DNA of 64,000 nucleotides from Bryobacteraceae bacterium. GTDB taxonomy: Bacteria; Acidobacteriota; Terriglobia; Bryobacterales; Bryobacteraceae. This document shows positions 7,860-17,369 of the stretch, piece after piece (the stretch's first letter is position 1; every line of letters starts with the position of its first letter). The position numbers and the translations under genes are program-made. The notes beneath the pieces are model-generated. The model saw only the letters and a program-made list of their open reading frames with translations, had not been told where the DNA came from and searched no databases. The DNA is taken from assembly GCA_029975915.1 (NCBI GenBank), contig JARKOC010000177.1, positions 248,001 through 312,000 on the forward strand. The letters are read 5' to 3'.

Positions 7860-8966
7860 ATGCGAATTGGAATCACCTGTTATCCCACCTACGGCGGAAG
7901 CGGCATCGTGGCGACAGAGTTGGGCATGGAGCTCGCCGCCCGCGGACACGAGGTTCACTTCATCACCTACTCGAACCCCATCCGCCTGGATCCGGCGATG
8001 GAGAACGTCTTCTATCACGAGGTCGAAGTCACCACATACCCCCTGTTCCAATACCCCCCCTATGTATTGGCGCTGGCGTCGAGGATGGCCGAGGTCGCCG
8101 AATGGAGGAATCTCGATTTGCTGCACGTCCACTACGCGATTCCTCATTCGGTGGCGGCGATGCTTGCCCGCCAGATGCTGGCCAAGTCGCGCCGCCTGCC
8201 CTACGTCACAACGCTGCATGGCACCGACATTACGATCGTCGGCGCCGACCATAGCTATTTCGGCATCACCAAGTACAGCATCGAACAAAGCGACGGAGTC
8301 ACGTCCATCAGCGGCTACCTGAAGACGGAGACCCGCAATGTCTTTGGTGTTGAAACGCCGATCGAGGTGATCCCCAACTTCGTCAACTGCTCCCAATACC
8401 AGCCGTCCATGTCCCCGCACGGCGGGCGTCCAAGGTTGCTGCATATCTCGAACTTCCGCGCCGTGAAACGCGTCCAAGACTGCGTCCGGATTCTTGCGAA
8501 AGTCCGTGAACACATGGATGCTGAACTATGGATGGCCGGTGACGGGCCTGAACGCAGTGGCGCCGAATCTTTGGCTCACGAACTCGGCCTGGTGCCGCAT
8601 GTGAAGTTTCTGGGCAAACAGAACCGGATCCGGGAAATGCTGCCGCAAACCGACGTCCTGCTGTTGCCAAGCGAACTGGAGTCGTTCGGCCTGGTTGCGT
8701 TGGAGGCTATGGCCTGCGGCGTGGTGCCGGTCGCCACGAACGTCGGCGGCCTACCTGAGGTGATTACGCACGGCAGGGATGGATTCTTGGAAGACGTCGG
8801 GGATGTGGATGCGCACGCGGCTCGTGTAGTCGAGATCCTGTCCAGTTCGATGATTAAAGGCCGGATGGCGGCCGCTGCCCGGCGCACTGCGGAAACAAGA
8901 TTCTGCACAACAAAGATCATTCCGCACTACGAGGACTACTACCGCCGGATTCTGGGACAAGCCTGA
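7860..8966 (+). CDS. bshA: N-acetyl-alpha-D-glucosaminyl L-malate synthase BshA
   Basis: 368 residues, GT4-fold glycosyltransferase. The N-terminus MRIGITCYPTYGGSGIVATE and the segments LDLLHVHYAIPHS, TTLHGTDITIVG and IPNFVNCSQY are characteristic of BshA, which joins GlcNAc from UDP-GlcNAc to L-malate in the first step of bacillithiol synthesis. The retaining GT4 signature with paired glutamates is present as LPSELESFGLVALEAMACG. Length matches the family (about 370-380). bshC is not in the window and bshB cannot be firmly assigned. It is last in the run starting at 5701 and ends 25 bases before the copper promoter. Confidence 0.93.
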   Translation: MRIGITCYPTYGGSGIVATELGMELAARGHEVHFITYSNPIRLDPAMENVFYHEVEVTTYPLFQYPPYVLALASRMAEVAEWRNLDLLHVHYAIPHSVAAMLARQMLAKSRRLPYVTTLHGTDITIVGADHSYFGITKYSIEQSDGVTSISGYLKTETRNVFGVETPIEVIPNFVNCSQYQPSMSPHGGRPRLLHISNFRAVKRVQDCVRILAKVREHMDAELWMAGDGPERSGAESLAHELGLVPHVKFLGKQNRIREMLPQTDVLLLPSELESFGLVALEAMACGVVPVATNVGGLPEVITHGRDGFLEDVGDVDAHAARVVEILSSSMIKGRMAAAARRTAETRFCTTKIIPHYEDYYRRILGQA

Positions 8967-8991
8967 ACCCTCCCGGTCTGGCGCCGATTTC

Positions 8992-9020
8992 TTGACATAG
9001 GGGTATGGGGTATATACGCT
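8992..9020 (+). promoter_or_regulatory. Copper-operon promoter with CsoR-type operator
   Basis: TTGACA at 8992-8997 is followed after 17 bases by TACGCT (9015-9020); TATACG at 9013 is an alternative -10. Between them, 8997-9013 reads ATAGGGGTATGGGGTAT, a G-tract/TAT pattern like known CsoR operators (GGGGGTATGG). Binding there would cover the spacer and block polymerase. A CsoR homologue is encoded at the end of the same operon, so autoregulated derepression by Cu(I) is the simple reading. Confidence 0.8.
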
Positions 9021-9043
9021 CAAGGCAGGGGAGCGAAGGCTGA

Positions 9044-9256
9044 ATGGATCAGGAGACGATCAGGATCGCCATAGGCGGAATGCACTGCGGGGCCTGCGTG
9101 CGCCGCGTGACGATGGCGCTCGGGAAGCTGGAGGGCGTCGAGGTAGTCACCGTGGACGTCGGTTCGGCCGAGGTCAAATTAACGGGATCGGGGGCCATGG
9201 TGGAAAAGGTCATTGATGCCGTTGAACGAATCGGATTCAAGGCCGCGCTTGCCTGA
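9044..9256 (+). CDS. copZ: CopZ-like copper chaperone (HMA domain)
   Basis: 70 residues forming one heavy-metal-associated ferredoxin-like domain. The metal-binding motif is GMHCGACV (residues 13-20, MxCxxC), and the C-terminal [11 protein letters not shown] closes the fold. It would carry Cu(I) in the cytoplasm to the ATPase encoded directly downstream. The ATG lies 24 bases after the predicted -10 element, in a short leader. The gene overlaps the copA reading frame by up to 44 bases if the upstream copA ATG is used. Confidence 0.92.
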   Translation: MDQETIRIAIGGMHCGACVRRVTMALGKLEGVEVVTVDVGSAEVKLTGSGAMVEKVIDAVERIGFKAALA

Positions 9257-11564
9257 ACGGGCTGCGCGAGACTGGACGGCGCGCAGCAGTTTCGAGGTCC
9301 GAGGGATGACCTGCGCCGCATGCCAGAGTTTTGTCCAGCGGACTCTGGAAGCGCAACCCGGCGTCAAACAGGCCACCGTCAATCTGATGCTGGCCAGTGC
9401 CAACGTGGTCTACGACCCTGTGGTGGCGACTCCTGAATCCCTGATGGCTGTAGTCAACGAGAGCGGCTATGAGGCCGCTCTGATTGCGGAAGGCGAATCT
9501 CCAGCCGAACAGCAGCAACGCCAGGAGTCTGAATCGGAGAGGGAGTACAGAAGCCTTCGCGTTCGAGCGGCGGTGAGCTTGGGCGCCGCGGCCGTAGCCA
9601 TGGCGGCCTCGATGCCGCTGATGACCAACCATGGCGCCGACGCGTTCCTCCACCGCTTGGCGATGTGGTTGGATGCGCCCTTCAGGTTCCTTTTTCCTTG
9701 GATCTACCTGGTTCCCGCCAGCGCGTTGTGCTGGTTTCTTCTGGGGCTCTCTGTCTTTACCATGAGTTGGGCCGGCCGGCACTTCTACCTGAAGGCCTGG
9801 GCCGCGCTCCGGCACAAGACCTCCGACATGAACACGCTGGTGGCGCTGGGCACTGGCGCGGCGTTTGCCTACTCGTCGTTTGTGACCGCCGCTCCGGGCT
9901 TCCTGGTTTCCCGTGGGATCCAGGCCGAGGTTTACTTTGAGGCAGTTGTCTTCATCATCGCGCTGGTGCTGTGCGGCAATGCCATGGAAGCGCGCGCTAG
10001 GCGCAAGACTGCCGCCGCACTCAACTCGCTAGCGCATTTGCGGCCGGCGGCCGTGTCGGTCGAGCGTGGCGGCAGCGAGATGGAGATCGGCCTGAGCGAC
10101 CTGCGCCGGGGCGACATCGCGATTGCCCGTCCGGGCGAACGCATCGCCGCAGATGGCGTCGTGGTGGGTGGCCAGAGCAGCGTTGACGAATCCATGCTCA
10201 CTGGCGAGCCGCTTCCGGTGGACAAGTCGCCAGGCGATCGTCTGGCAGGAGGAACCCTGAATTCGTTTGGTGTGCTGCGCTATCGGGTTGTCGCACTGGG
10301 CTCGGAGACCATGCTGGAGCAGATCATCCGGCTGCTCCGCCAGGCGCAAGGGGAAAAACCGCCCATGCAGCGGCTGGCCGACCGCCTGAGCGCCGTTTTC
10401 GTGCCCGTGGTGGTCCTGATCGCGGTTGTGACCGCGGCGGCCTGGCTCATCGCCGGCGAACCCCTCGCCAGAGGTCTCGCTGCCTCCGTATCGGTGCTGA
10501 TAATCGCATGCCCGTGCGCGATGGGACTGGCCGTGCCGGCAGCGATGATGGTGGCCACTGGGCGCGGCGCCGGTTTGGGGATCTTGTTCCGGGGAGGCGA
10601 GGCCCTGGAGATCCTGAGCAGCGTGGATACGGTCGTTTTCGACAAGACCGGGACGCTGACCACCGGGCGGCTCAGCGTGACCGGCGACAGCGGGATGACA
10701 GATTCGGCCTGGCAGGCGCTGGCGTCGCTGGAGGCGGCTTCCGAACATCCTGTTGCGCGGGCAGTGGTTGAGCACGCCCGGGCCAGGAGCGTCGAAGTTC
10801 TCCCGGTCGAGGACTTCCGGGCCCTTCCGGGGCTTGGAGCCGAAGGGACGGTCAGAGGAGTCAGAGTTGCCGCCGGAAAAGCGGAACTCTTTGAATCCAA
10901 AGGGATTTTTCTGCGACCAAACAAATTGACTGCGGCTGGGGCATCGAGAATCCACCTTGCCATTGACGGCGTCCCGGCCGGGTGGGTGGATGTCGCCGGA
11001 CAACTTCGGCCTGAAGCGGCCGAGGCAGTGGCCCGGCTCAAGCGTTTAGGCCTTCACGTTGCCATGTTGACGGGAGATCAACAGGGAGCCGCTGAGTCGG
11101 CTGCCCGCGAGGCGGATATCACCGAAGTGGTAGCAGGAGTATTACCGGAGGAGAAACTGGAATATCTCAGGCGAATCCAGCGAGCGGGCCGGCGCGTTGC
11201 GATGGTGGGCGACGGCGTGAATGACGCGCCGGCGTTGGCAGCGGCGAATGCGGGTCTGGCTATGTCGTCGGGATCCGACGTGGCGATAGAAGCGGCTTCG
11301 GCAACCCTGATGCGGCCAGACCTGACGCTGGTGGCCACGGCCATTGCCTTGTCGCGAGCGACAGTCACGACCATGCGTCACAACCTATTCTGGGCGCTCG
11401 CCTACAACGTCGTGGCCATCCCAGTCGCCGCCGGGGCATTCTACCCCTCGCATGGCCTTCTGTTGAGCCCTGTTCTGGCGAGCCTGGCGATGGCGTTCAG
11501 TTCGGTGAGTGTGATCACAAACAGTCTGCGATTGGCGCGATGGAATCCGGAGGTGGGCCGATGA
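9213..11564 (+). CDS. copA: Cu(I)-exporting P1B-type ATPase CopA
   Basis: 783 residues. One N-terminal HMA domain (GMTCAACQ, near residue 31) is followed by eight membrane segments and the P-type core: TGEPLPVDK in the actuator domain, transmembrane CPC ([13 protein letters not shown]), DKTGTLTTG phosphorylation site, SEHPVARAV (HP motif) and [16 protein letters not shown] in helix 7 (LAYNVVAIP) and MAFSS in helix 8 fit the Cu(I)-specific P1B-1 class. The start is uncertain: ATG 9213 or 9216 overlaps copZ deeply, while TTG 9249 would overlap it by 8 bases. The stop overlaps the csoR start (ATGA). Confidence 0.95.
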   Translation: MMPLNESDSRPRLPERAARDWTARSSFEVRGMTCAACQSFVQRTLEAQPGVKQATVNLMLASANVVYDPVVATPESLMAVVNESGYEAALIAEGESPAEQQQRQESESEREYRSLRVRAAVSLGAAAVAMAASMPLMTNHGADAFLHRLAMWLDAPFRFLFPWIYLVPASALCWFLLGLSVFTMSWAGRHFYLKAWAALRHKTSDMNTLVALGTGAAFAYSSFVTAAPGFLVSRGIQAEVYFEAVVFIIALVLCGNAMEARARRKTAAALNSLAHLRPAAVSVERGGSEMEIGLSDLRRGDIAIARPGERIAADGVVVGGQSSVDESMLTGEPLPVDKSPGDRLAGGTLNSFGVLRYRVVALGSETMLEQIIRLLRQAQGEKPPMQRLADRLSAVFVPVVVLIAVVTAAAWLIAGEPLARGLAASVSVLIIACPCAMGLAVPAAMMVATGRGAGLGILFRGGEALEILSSVDTVVFDKTGTLTTGRLSVTGDSGMTDSAWQALASLEAASEHPVARAVVEHARARSVEVLPVEDFRALPGLGAEGTVRGVRVAAGKAELFESKGIFLRPNKLTAAGASRIHLAIDGVPAGWVDVAGQLRPEAAEAVARLKRLGLHVAMLTGDQQGAAESAAREADITEVVAGVLPEEKLEYLRRIQRAGRRVAMVGDGVNDAPALAAANAGLAMSSGSDVAIEAASATLMRPDLTLVATAIALSRATVTTMRHNLFWALAYNVVAIPVAAGAFYPSHGLLLSPVLASLAMAFSSVSVITNSLRLARWNPEVGR

Positions 11565-11830
11565 AGGACAAGGAAGCAGTACTGAAGCGGCTGAGGAGGA
11601 TAGAGGGCCAGGTCCGGGGTCTGCAGAGGATGGTGGAGGAAGAGCGGTACTGCGCCGATGTGTTGACGCAGATGGCGTCGGTTGAACAGGCCATCGGCGC
11701 AACAGCTCAAGTGGTGCTGAAGAACCACCTGCGCACCTGTGTCACGGCGGCAGTCAGAGGGTCCAAACCGGCAGAGGCCGAAAGAAAACTTGACGAGATA
11801 GTGTCGCTTTTTGGCCGGCACTGGCGCTGA
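11561..11830 (+). CDS. csoR: CsoR-type copper-sensing repressor
   Basis: 89 residues using the ATG at 11561, which has GGAGG 7 bases upstream and overlaps the copA stop; a longer reading from 11540 is less likely. The all-helical CsoR/RcnR fold begins with [17 protein letters not shown]. Cys31, His56 and Cys60 reproduce the C-H-C Cu(I)-binding triad and spacing of M. tuberculosis CsoR (36/61/65), so it should sense Cu(I) rather than nickel or persulfide. It probably represses its own operon through the site at 8997-9013. Confidence 0.93.
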   Translation: MKDKEAVLKRLRRIEGQVRGLQRMVEEERYCADVLTQMASVEQAIGATAQVVLKNHLRTCVTAAVRGSKPAEAERKLDEIVSLFGRHWR

Positions 11831-11833
11831 GAA

Positions 11834-11863
11834 GGAACTTTTCGTAGACGCCCAGTGTCTATA
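11834..11863 (+). promoter_or_regulatory. ECF-type promoter upstream of the sigma factor gene
   Basis: GGAACTT at 11834-11840, then 17 bases, then TCTATA at 11858-11863. GGAACTT is the classic group-IV sigma -35 and TCT-A a compatible -10. The sigma gene starts 84 bases further on. Inside the leader, CCCAGTGTC (11851-11859) and GACACTGGG (11888-11896) form a 9-base inverted repeat, and 11881-11897 also folds into a 7-bp hairpin that could end the copper operon. A second box, TAGAAT at 11925-11930, may give a housekeeping promoter. Confidence 0.6.
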
Positions 11864-11947
11864 GGAATGCAGGTGGACTGCCCCGGTGACACTGGGGTGG
11901 TCGCCGGATGGAACGACTCGGCGCTAGAATGAATGTGCGGAGGCGCC

Positions 11948-12619
11948 ATGCAAGAGTGCCGGCAGATCGACGAAGAGGCGCTGGCTGGAGACCCTGGGTA
12001 TCGGGTTGATCCAGAGGCGGATGCTCTGCTTGTCGAACGCCTTAAAGCAGGCGAGGAGCGGGCATATGAACTTCTCTTGGCGCAATTCCAGCAGGCTGTT
12101 TACAGCTTGGTTCAGCGTCTGATTGACGATGCATCGGAAGCAAGCGATGTAACGCAGGATGTGTTTCTGAAGGTATTCAGAAACATCGGGTCGTTTCGGG
12201 GACAGAGCTCGCTGAAGACCTGGATCTACCGAATCTCGGTGAATGAGGCGCACAACCGCCGCAGGTGGTTTGGGCGGCACCGTAAGGCGGAGATCGAGCT
12301 GGAATCCGACGATGCCGGCAAGAACTGGCTGGAGCACTTGAGTGACCAGTCCAAGACGCCGTACGAAGTGGTCTTGAACCATGAGCGGCGCATAGCGATC
12401 GAGCGAGCCCTGGCAGGATTGAGCCCGGCGTTCCGCGATGCCGTCGTGCTGCGGGACCTGGAAGATCTGAGTTATGAGGAGATTGCCGACGTTTTGGACA
12501 TTTCGATCGGCACGGTGAAATCCAGGATTTTGCGCGGCCGTGAAGCCTTGCGCAAGGCTCTGCTGGATGAACTCGAACCGGCCCGGGGCGTGCAGTTTGA
12601 GCCCCAGACGGTCGAATAG
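11948..12619 (+). CDS. ECF-family RNA polymerase sigma factor
   Basis: 223 residues from ATG 11948, chosen because GGAGG sits 6 bases upstream; an upstream ATG at 11933 lacks a site. Region 2 runs from FQQAVYSLVQRL through DVTQDVFLKVFRNI to SLKTWIYRISVNEAHNRRR. Region 4 is LSPAFRDAVVLRDLEDLSY followed by the helix-turn-helix EEIADVLDISIGTVKSRI. No region 3 separates them, as expected for group IV. The next gene, 12 bases downstream, is a zinc-finger anti-sigma factor, giving a standard sigma/anti-sigma pair. The upstream promoter suggests autoregulation. Confidence 0.93.
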   Translation: MQECRQIDEEALAGDPGYRVDPEADALLVERLKAGEERAYELLLAQFQQAVYSLVQRLIDDASEASDVTQDVFLKVFRNIGSFRGQSSLKTWIYRISVNEAHNRRRWFGRHRKAEIELESDDAGKNWLEHLSDQSKTPYEVVLNHERRIAIERALAGLSPAFRDAVVLRDLEDLSYEEIADVLDISIGTVKSRILRGREALRKALLDELEPARGVQFEPQTVE

Positions 12620-12631
12620 AGGGTCAAGGCA

Positions 12632-13324
12632 ATGGACTGCCAAGAAGTTCGAACGCTCATATCCGCCATGGCGGATGGTTGCGTCGTCGACGCTGAGCGG
12701 CGTGAGGCGATGCAGCATATGGATGGCTGCGCCGATTGCGCTGGCCATGCCCAGCAAATTTTTGAAATCCGCCGCAGGCTGAAACAAACACCGGCGTTAC
12801 CGATCCCTGAAGAGCTTGCCCTCCAATTGCGCGTGATTGCTTCAAGAGAAGCCGCCCGCCGCCGGACGATCAACGGTTTCTCTGGCCAAGTCAAGGCCTG
12901 GCGGACCGCATTCGCTTTCTGGGCCGACAACCTGATGAGGCCGCTAGCCGTGCCCGCGATGGGCGGACTGGCCTCTGCCGTGGTGCTGTTTTCGATGGTG
13001 ATGACGAATTTCCAAGGCATCATCAGGGCGCATGAGCAGGACGTTCCGACGGTCCTTTACACCGTGGCGACGGTTCGGAGCAGCCTGGACTTGGCGTTGG
13101 GGCCGGAAGAGATCGCGGTGGACGTCTTCGTGGACGAACAGGGGCGTGTCATCGATTACGCCTTCCCCTCGGGCTATGGCCGCTACAATACGGCTGCTGT
13201 GCGCCGCGGGCTGGAGAACTCGCTTCTGTTCACGCAGTTCCATCCAGCCACTTCGTTCGGCAAGCCGACATCGGGCTGGGTGCGCGTGTCGTTCCGCCGC
13301 AGCGAAATCCAGGTTCAGGGCTAA
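12632..13324 (+). CDS. Membrane anti-sigma factor, zinc-finger N-terminus, TonB_C-like C-terminus
   Basis: 230 residues. The N-terminal ZAS-type domain has Cys3 and HMDGCADC (His29, Cys33, Cys36). A single membrane segment lies at about residues 105-127 (AVPAMGGLASAVVLFSMVM). The outer portion has the TonB C-terminal-like pattern VDVFVDEQGRVIDYAFPSG, then LLFTQFHPATSFGKP and WVRVSFRR. The inside part would hold the sigma factor; the outside part probably receives the signal. A TonB-C-like sensor in an anti-sigma factor is uncommon and suggests an envelope cue. Follows the sigma gene by 12 bases. Confidence 0.85.
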   Translation: MDCQEVRTLISAMADGCVVDAERREAMQHMDGCADCAGHAQQIFEIRRRLKQTPALPIPEELALQLRVIASREAARRRTINGFSGQVKAWRTAFAFWADNLMRPLAVPAMGGLASAVVLFSMVMTNFQGIIRAHEQDVPTVLYTVATVRSSLDLALGPEEIAVDVFVDEQGRVIDYAFPSGYGRYNTAAVRRGLENSLLFTQFHPATSFGKPTSGWVRVSFRRSEIQVQG

Positions 13325-13330
13325 CCGCCT

Positions 13331-14092
13331 GTGGGCAGGCGCCTCGGACAGCATTTTCTTTTCGACGATTCAATCCTTGAGCGAATTGCGGCGGCAGCAT
13401 GCCCTCAGAGGGAGGAGGCCGTTATCGAGATCGGGCCTGGCCCGGGCGGCCTGACGCGGCATCTGATCAGCCGGGCGGTTCGTTTGGCCGCCATTGAGCT
13501 GGACCCGGCTCTGGCCGCGGGCATCCGGTCCCGATTCGGAGGCGCTGGGATCGAGGTTGTCGAACAGGATGTGCTGGAGACCGACCTCTCACGGTGGGGC
13601 CAAGCTGTCGTTTGCGGCAATCTGCCTTACTACATCACCTCGCCGATTCTTGAAAAGACTCTGTCGCTTGGTGGGTCACTGAAACGGGCAGTCTTCCTGG
13701 TGCAGAAGGAAGTGGCCGAACGAATCACCGCCCATCCGGGCAATCGAGATTATGGCTATCTTTCGGTCTCCGTCCAGGCGCGTTGCAGGGTGGAGAAGCT
13801 GTTCACGGTGAAGGCTGCCGCCTTCAAACCTCCTCCTAAAGTCGACAGCGCGTTGATCCGTCTGACTCCGGCCGCCACGCCTGAGTGGATCGATATGTCC
13901 GGCTTCCTGCGTTTCGCCGGCCTCTGTTTCCACATGAAGCGCAAGACGCTGAGAAACAACCTCTCGGCTGCGTATCCGGCCGATATGATCACTCGCCTGC
14001 CCGAGGCCGGGCTGCGCGCCGAGCAGCTTTCCGTGGCCAATCTGATCGATTTGTACAGGCGAGTGCGGCAATCAGGCGAAGCGGCATCCTGA
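13331..14092 (+). CDS. rsmA: 16S rRNA adenine-N6,N6 dimethyltransferase RsmA (KsgA)
   Basis: 253 residues from GTG 13331, six bases after the anti-sigma stop. The start [19 protein letters not shown] is the family hallmark; motif I is [10 protein letters not shown] and motif IV the catalytic [11 protein letters not shown]. The C-terminal domain includes [13 protein letters not shown]. RsmA dimethylates A1518 and A1519 in helix 45 of 16S rRNA during 30S maturation. Length is slightly below the usual 260-275. The close spacing with the anti-sigma gene implies co-transcription. Confidence 0.95.
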   Translation: MGRRLGQHFLFDDSILERIAAAACPQREEAVIEIGPGPGGLTRHLISRAVRLAAIELDPALAAGIRSRFGGAGIEVVEQDVLETDLSRWGQAVVCGNLPYYITSPILEKTLSLGGSLKRAVFLVQKEVAERITAHPGNRDYGYLSVSVQARCRVEKLFTVKAAAFKPPPKVDSALIRLTPAATPEWIDMSGFLRFAGLCFHMKRKTLRNNLSAAYPADMITRLPEAGLRAEQLSVANLIDLYRRVRQSGEAAS

Positions 14093-14117
14093 AGCGAACC
14101 CGTATACTGAAAGGTTC

Positions 14118-15569
14118 ATGGTCCGAGTCCGTTTTGCTCCCTCTCCAACCGGGTATTTGCACATTGGCAGCGCCCGGACGTTCATCTTCAACTGGCTGTT
14201 CGCCCGCCGGCATGGCGGAACGATGATCCTGCGCCTGGATGACACTGACGTCGAGCGCAATACCCAGGAGTCGGTGGATTCCATTTTCGACGGCCTGAAA
14301 TGGCTTGATCTCGGTTGGGACGAATATTACCGGCAGTCCGACAGGCTGAGGCTGCATGAGGATGCCGCTCGCGCGATTCTCGCCAAGGGCTTCGCCTACC
14401 GCGATTTCACCCCCATGAACGCCGCCGTGGAGGACAGGACGCCCGATGGCGGCGCAGCCTGGCTCTGCAACCCTGAAATGCGCGAACTCTCGCGAGAGGA
14501 AAGCGACCGCCGGGCCGAAGCCGGCGAGCCGTTTGTCGTCCGCTATCGCGTTCCGCGCGAAACAGGCCGCATCGTCACCTTCACCGACGAGGTCTACGGT
14601 GAGCAGTCAAAATCAACCGCCGATATCGAGGACTTCGCACTTCTGCGCAGCAACGGCCTGCCTACTTACCACATGGCCTCCTGCGCCGACGATGCCGATC
14701 TGCGAATCTCCCACATCATCCGCGGCCAAGACCACCTGACCAACACGTTCAAACATGTTCTGATCTTCGAGGCGCTCGGCTATGAGCCGCCGAAGTTCGC
14801 CCACCTGCCGCTGTTGATCGCTCCCGACGGATCGAAACTGAGCAAGCGCAAACACGGCCCTGTAGTCAGCGTTACGACGTATCGCGATGCCGGGTTCCTG
14901 GCGCACGCCTACGTCAACTTCCTGTGCCTGCTCGGCTGGTCTCCCAAAGACGACCGCGAGCGCATGAGCCGTGATGAACTTGTGGCTGTTTTTGGCTTCG
15001 AGGGGGTGAACCGCTCCAACGCGGTAGTGAACTTCAGCGACGAGGACCCGATCGATCCCAAAGCGCTGTGGCTGAACTCGCAGCACATCTACGCGATGAC
15101 GCCGGAGGAACTGGCCGGGCATCTGAAGCCGGTGCTGGAGGCTGCCGGATACACGGTCGAGGACCGACATTTGCTGAAGGTGACGCCGCTCATCCAGGAG
15201 CGGATCAAGACGCTCAAAGACGCGCCGGCGGCCGCCGATTTCTTTTACCTTTCCGAACTGAAGCCGTATGACGCAGCCGAACTGATACCCCAAAAGGGCG
15301 ACGCGGCGATGGCCGCAAGGGCGCTCGAGAAGGCGGCATCCACGCTCGAATCCGCTGAATTCAACCATCACGGGCTGGACGCCGCGTTGCGGGCCGCCGC
15401 GGCTGAGCTGGGCGTCAAGGCGGGACAGATGTTCCAGCCGATCCGCGTGGCGGTTTGCGGCCGCAAGAACGCCCCGCCGCTGTTTGAAACGCTTGAAGTG
15501 CTGGGCCGCGATGTCTGCCTGAAGCGGATCCGCCAAGCGATTGGACGATTAGAACAGGCAAATCTTTAA
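14118..15569 (+). CDS. gltX: Glutamyl-tRNA synthetase
   Basis: 483 residues, class Ia synthetase charging tRNA-Glu. The HIGH motif is [12 protein letters not shown] near residue 9 and the KMSKS motif is KLSKRKHG near residue 242. The C-terminal helical anticodon-binding domain is complete, ending [19 protein letters not shown] and a final [11 protein letters not shown], and length is typical. TATACT at 14103-14108 sits only 9 bases before the ATG. Because glnS follows 24 bases later, this enzyme is more likely a discriminating GluRS than one that also charges tRNA-Gln; that is inference. Confidence 0.96.
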   Translation: MVRVRFAPSPTGYLHIGSARTFIFNWLFARRHGGTMILRLDDTDVERNTQESVDSIFDGLKWLDLGWDEYYRQSDRLRLHEDAARAILAKGFAYRDFTPMNAAVEDRTPDGGAAWLCNPEMRELSREESDRRAEAGEPFVVRYRVPRETGRIVTFTDEVYGEQSKSTADIEDFALLRSNGLPTYHMASCADDADLRISHIIRGQDHLTNTFKHVLIFEALGYEPPKFAHLPLLIAPDGSKLSKRKHGPVVSVTTYRDAGFLAHAYVNFLCLLGWSPKDDRERMSRDELVAVFGFEGVNRSNAVVNFSDEDPIDPKALWLNSQHIYAMTPEELAGHLKPVLEAAGYTVEDRHLLKVTPLIQERIKTLKDAPAAADFFYLSELKPYDAAELIPQKGDAAMAARALEKAASTLESAEFNHHGLDAALRAAAAELGVKAGQMFQPIRVAVCGRKNAPPLFETLEVLGRDVCLKRIRQAIGRLEQANL

Positions 15570-15593
15570 GACCGATCGAGGAGCAACCCAACA

Positions 15594-17327
15594 ATGGCCG
15601 ACGAAGAGCCGAACGCAGAGATCAGCAACGTGGAAGCCGCCAATGGAGCGCAGCCGGCGCAGTCGAACTTTGTCCGCGACATTATCCTCGCCGACATCGC
15701 CTCCGGCAAGCACGGCGGGCGGGTCCATACCCGGTTTCCTCCCGAGCCGAACGGTTATCTGCACATCGGCCATGCGAAATCCATTTGCCTGAACTTCGGC
15801 CTGGCTCAGGAATTCGGCGGCAAGTGCAATCTGCGATTCGACGATTCGAATCCTTGCAAGGAGGAATCCGAGTACGTCGAATCGATTCTGGAAGACGTCC
15901 GTTGGATGGGCTTCGAGCCGGCCGGCATCTACTACGCCTCCGACTACTTCGACCAGCTCTACGAATGGGCCGTGCAACTGATCAAGCAGGGCGACGCTTA
16001 TGTGTGCGACCTCAGCGCCGAGGAGGTCCGTCAGCATCGAGGGACGCTCACTGAGCCGGGCAAGGAAAGCCCCTGGCGCAATCGCTCAATCGCCGAAAAC
16101 CTGGACCTGTTCGAACGCATGAAGAACGGCGAGTTCCCAGACGGAACGCGAACGTTGCGTTCGAAGATCGACATGGCCTCGCCGAACCTGAACATGCGCG
16201 ATCCGGTGATGTACCGCATCCTGCACGCCTCGCATCACCACGTCGGCGACAAGTGGTGCATCTACCCGATGTACGATTTCACGCACGGCCAGTCGGATTC
16301 CATTGAGCAGATCACGCATTCCATTTGCACTCTGGAGTTCGAGGATCACCGGCCGCTCTACGACTGGTACATCCAGAAACTCGGCATCTTCGCGCCACAG
16401 CAGATTGAGTTCGACAGGCTCAACTTGACCTACACCATGCTCAGCAAGCGCCGCCTGCTGGCGCTCGTCCAGCAGGGGGTAGTTTCCGGCTGGGACGATC
16501 CACGCATGCCCACGTTGAGCGGAATCCGCCGGCGCGGGTACACGCCCGAGGCGATGCGGACATTCTGTTCCCGCATCGGCGTATCGAAGACGAACGGAAC
16601 CATCGAACTCGGTTTACTGGAGCATGCCGTGCGCGAGGACCTGAATAAGCGCGCGTTGCGAGCCATGGCCGTTCTGAAGCCGCTGAAGGTGGTAATCGAA
16701 AACTACCCGGACGGCCAGGTGGAGCAGATGGAGGCGGTCAACAATCCGGAAGACGCCTCGGCCGGCACGCGCCTGGTCCCCTTTTCGAAGGTCATCTACA
16801 TCGAGCAGGACGATTTCAGGGAAGTTCCGCCGAAGGGCTACTTCCGGTTGTCGCCTGGCAAGGAGGTCCGGCTCCGTTATGCGTACCTGGTCACCTGCAC
16901 GGACGTCGTGAAGGATCCGGCAACGGGCGATGTCGTGGAGATCCACTGCACCTACGACCCGGCTACACGCGGCGGCAACACTCCGGACGGGCGGAAGGTG
17001 AAATCGACGATTCACTGGGTGTCGGCCGAACATGCAGTCGAAGGAGAAGTGCGGCTCTACGACAAGCTCTTCCAGACGGCGAATCCGAACGCGGAGAACG
17101 AGTCGGGCGATTGGATGGCGAATCTGAATCCAAAATCGCTCGAGGTTGTCGCGGATGCGAAGCTCGAACCGTCGCTCGGCAATGTCGAGGCTGGGGCGAA
17201 ATATCAGTTTGAGCGGCTTGGCTATTTCTGCGTGGACCGGGACACGAAGCCCGGCAAGCCGGTCTTCAACCGTACGGTCGAACTGCGCGACACCTGGGCA
17301 AAGATTCAGAAAACGCAGAAGGGTTAG
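15594..17327 (+). CDS. glnS: Glutaminyl-tRNA synthetase
   Basis: 577 residues. The N-terminal [20 protein letters not shown] and [15 protein letters not shown] (HIGH motif) with LRFDDSNP are specific for GlnRS; the KMSKS motif is [11 protein letters not shown]. The two beta-barrel anticodon-binding domains follow ([19 protein letters not shown], then a final [11 protein letters not shown]). It directly makes Gln-tRNA-Gln, removing the need for GatCAB in that step. GAGGAGCAACCC gives a good ribosome site. It forms a tandem pair with gltX and precedes the carbamoyltransferase by 42 bases. Confidence 0.96.
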   Translation: MADEEPNAEISNVEAANGAQPAQSNFVRDIILADIASGKHGGRVHTRFPPEPNGYLHIGHAKSICLNFGLAQEFGGKCNLRFDDSNPCKEESEYVESILEDVRWMGFEPAGIYYASDYFDQLYEWAVQLIKQGDAYVCDLSAEEVRQHRGTLTEPGKESPWRNRSIAENLDLFERMKNGEFPDGTRTLRSKIDMASPNLNMRDPVMYRILHASHHHVGDKWCIYPMYDFTHGQSDSIEQITHSICTLEFEDHRPLYDWYIQKLGIFAPQQIEFDRLNLTYTMLSKRRLLALVQQGVVSGWDDPRMPTLSGIRRRGYTPEAMRTFCSRIGVSKTNGTIELGLLEHAVREDLNKRALRAMAVLKPLKVVIENYPDGQVEQMEAVNNPEDASAGTRLVPFSKVIYIEQDDFREVPPKGYFRLSPGKEVRLRYAYLVTCTDVVKDPATGDVVEIHCTYDPATRGGNTPDGRKVKSTIHWVSAEHAVEGEVRLYDKLFQTANPNAENESGDWMANLNPKSLEVVADAKLEPSLGNVEAGAKYQFERLGYFCVDRDTKPGKPVFNRTVELRDTWAKIQKTQKG

Positions 17328-17369
17328 CCGGATACCGTTCCGGCAGGCACACAGAGAGGCGAAGTCGCA

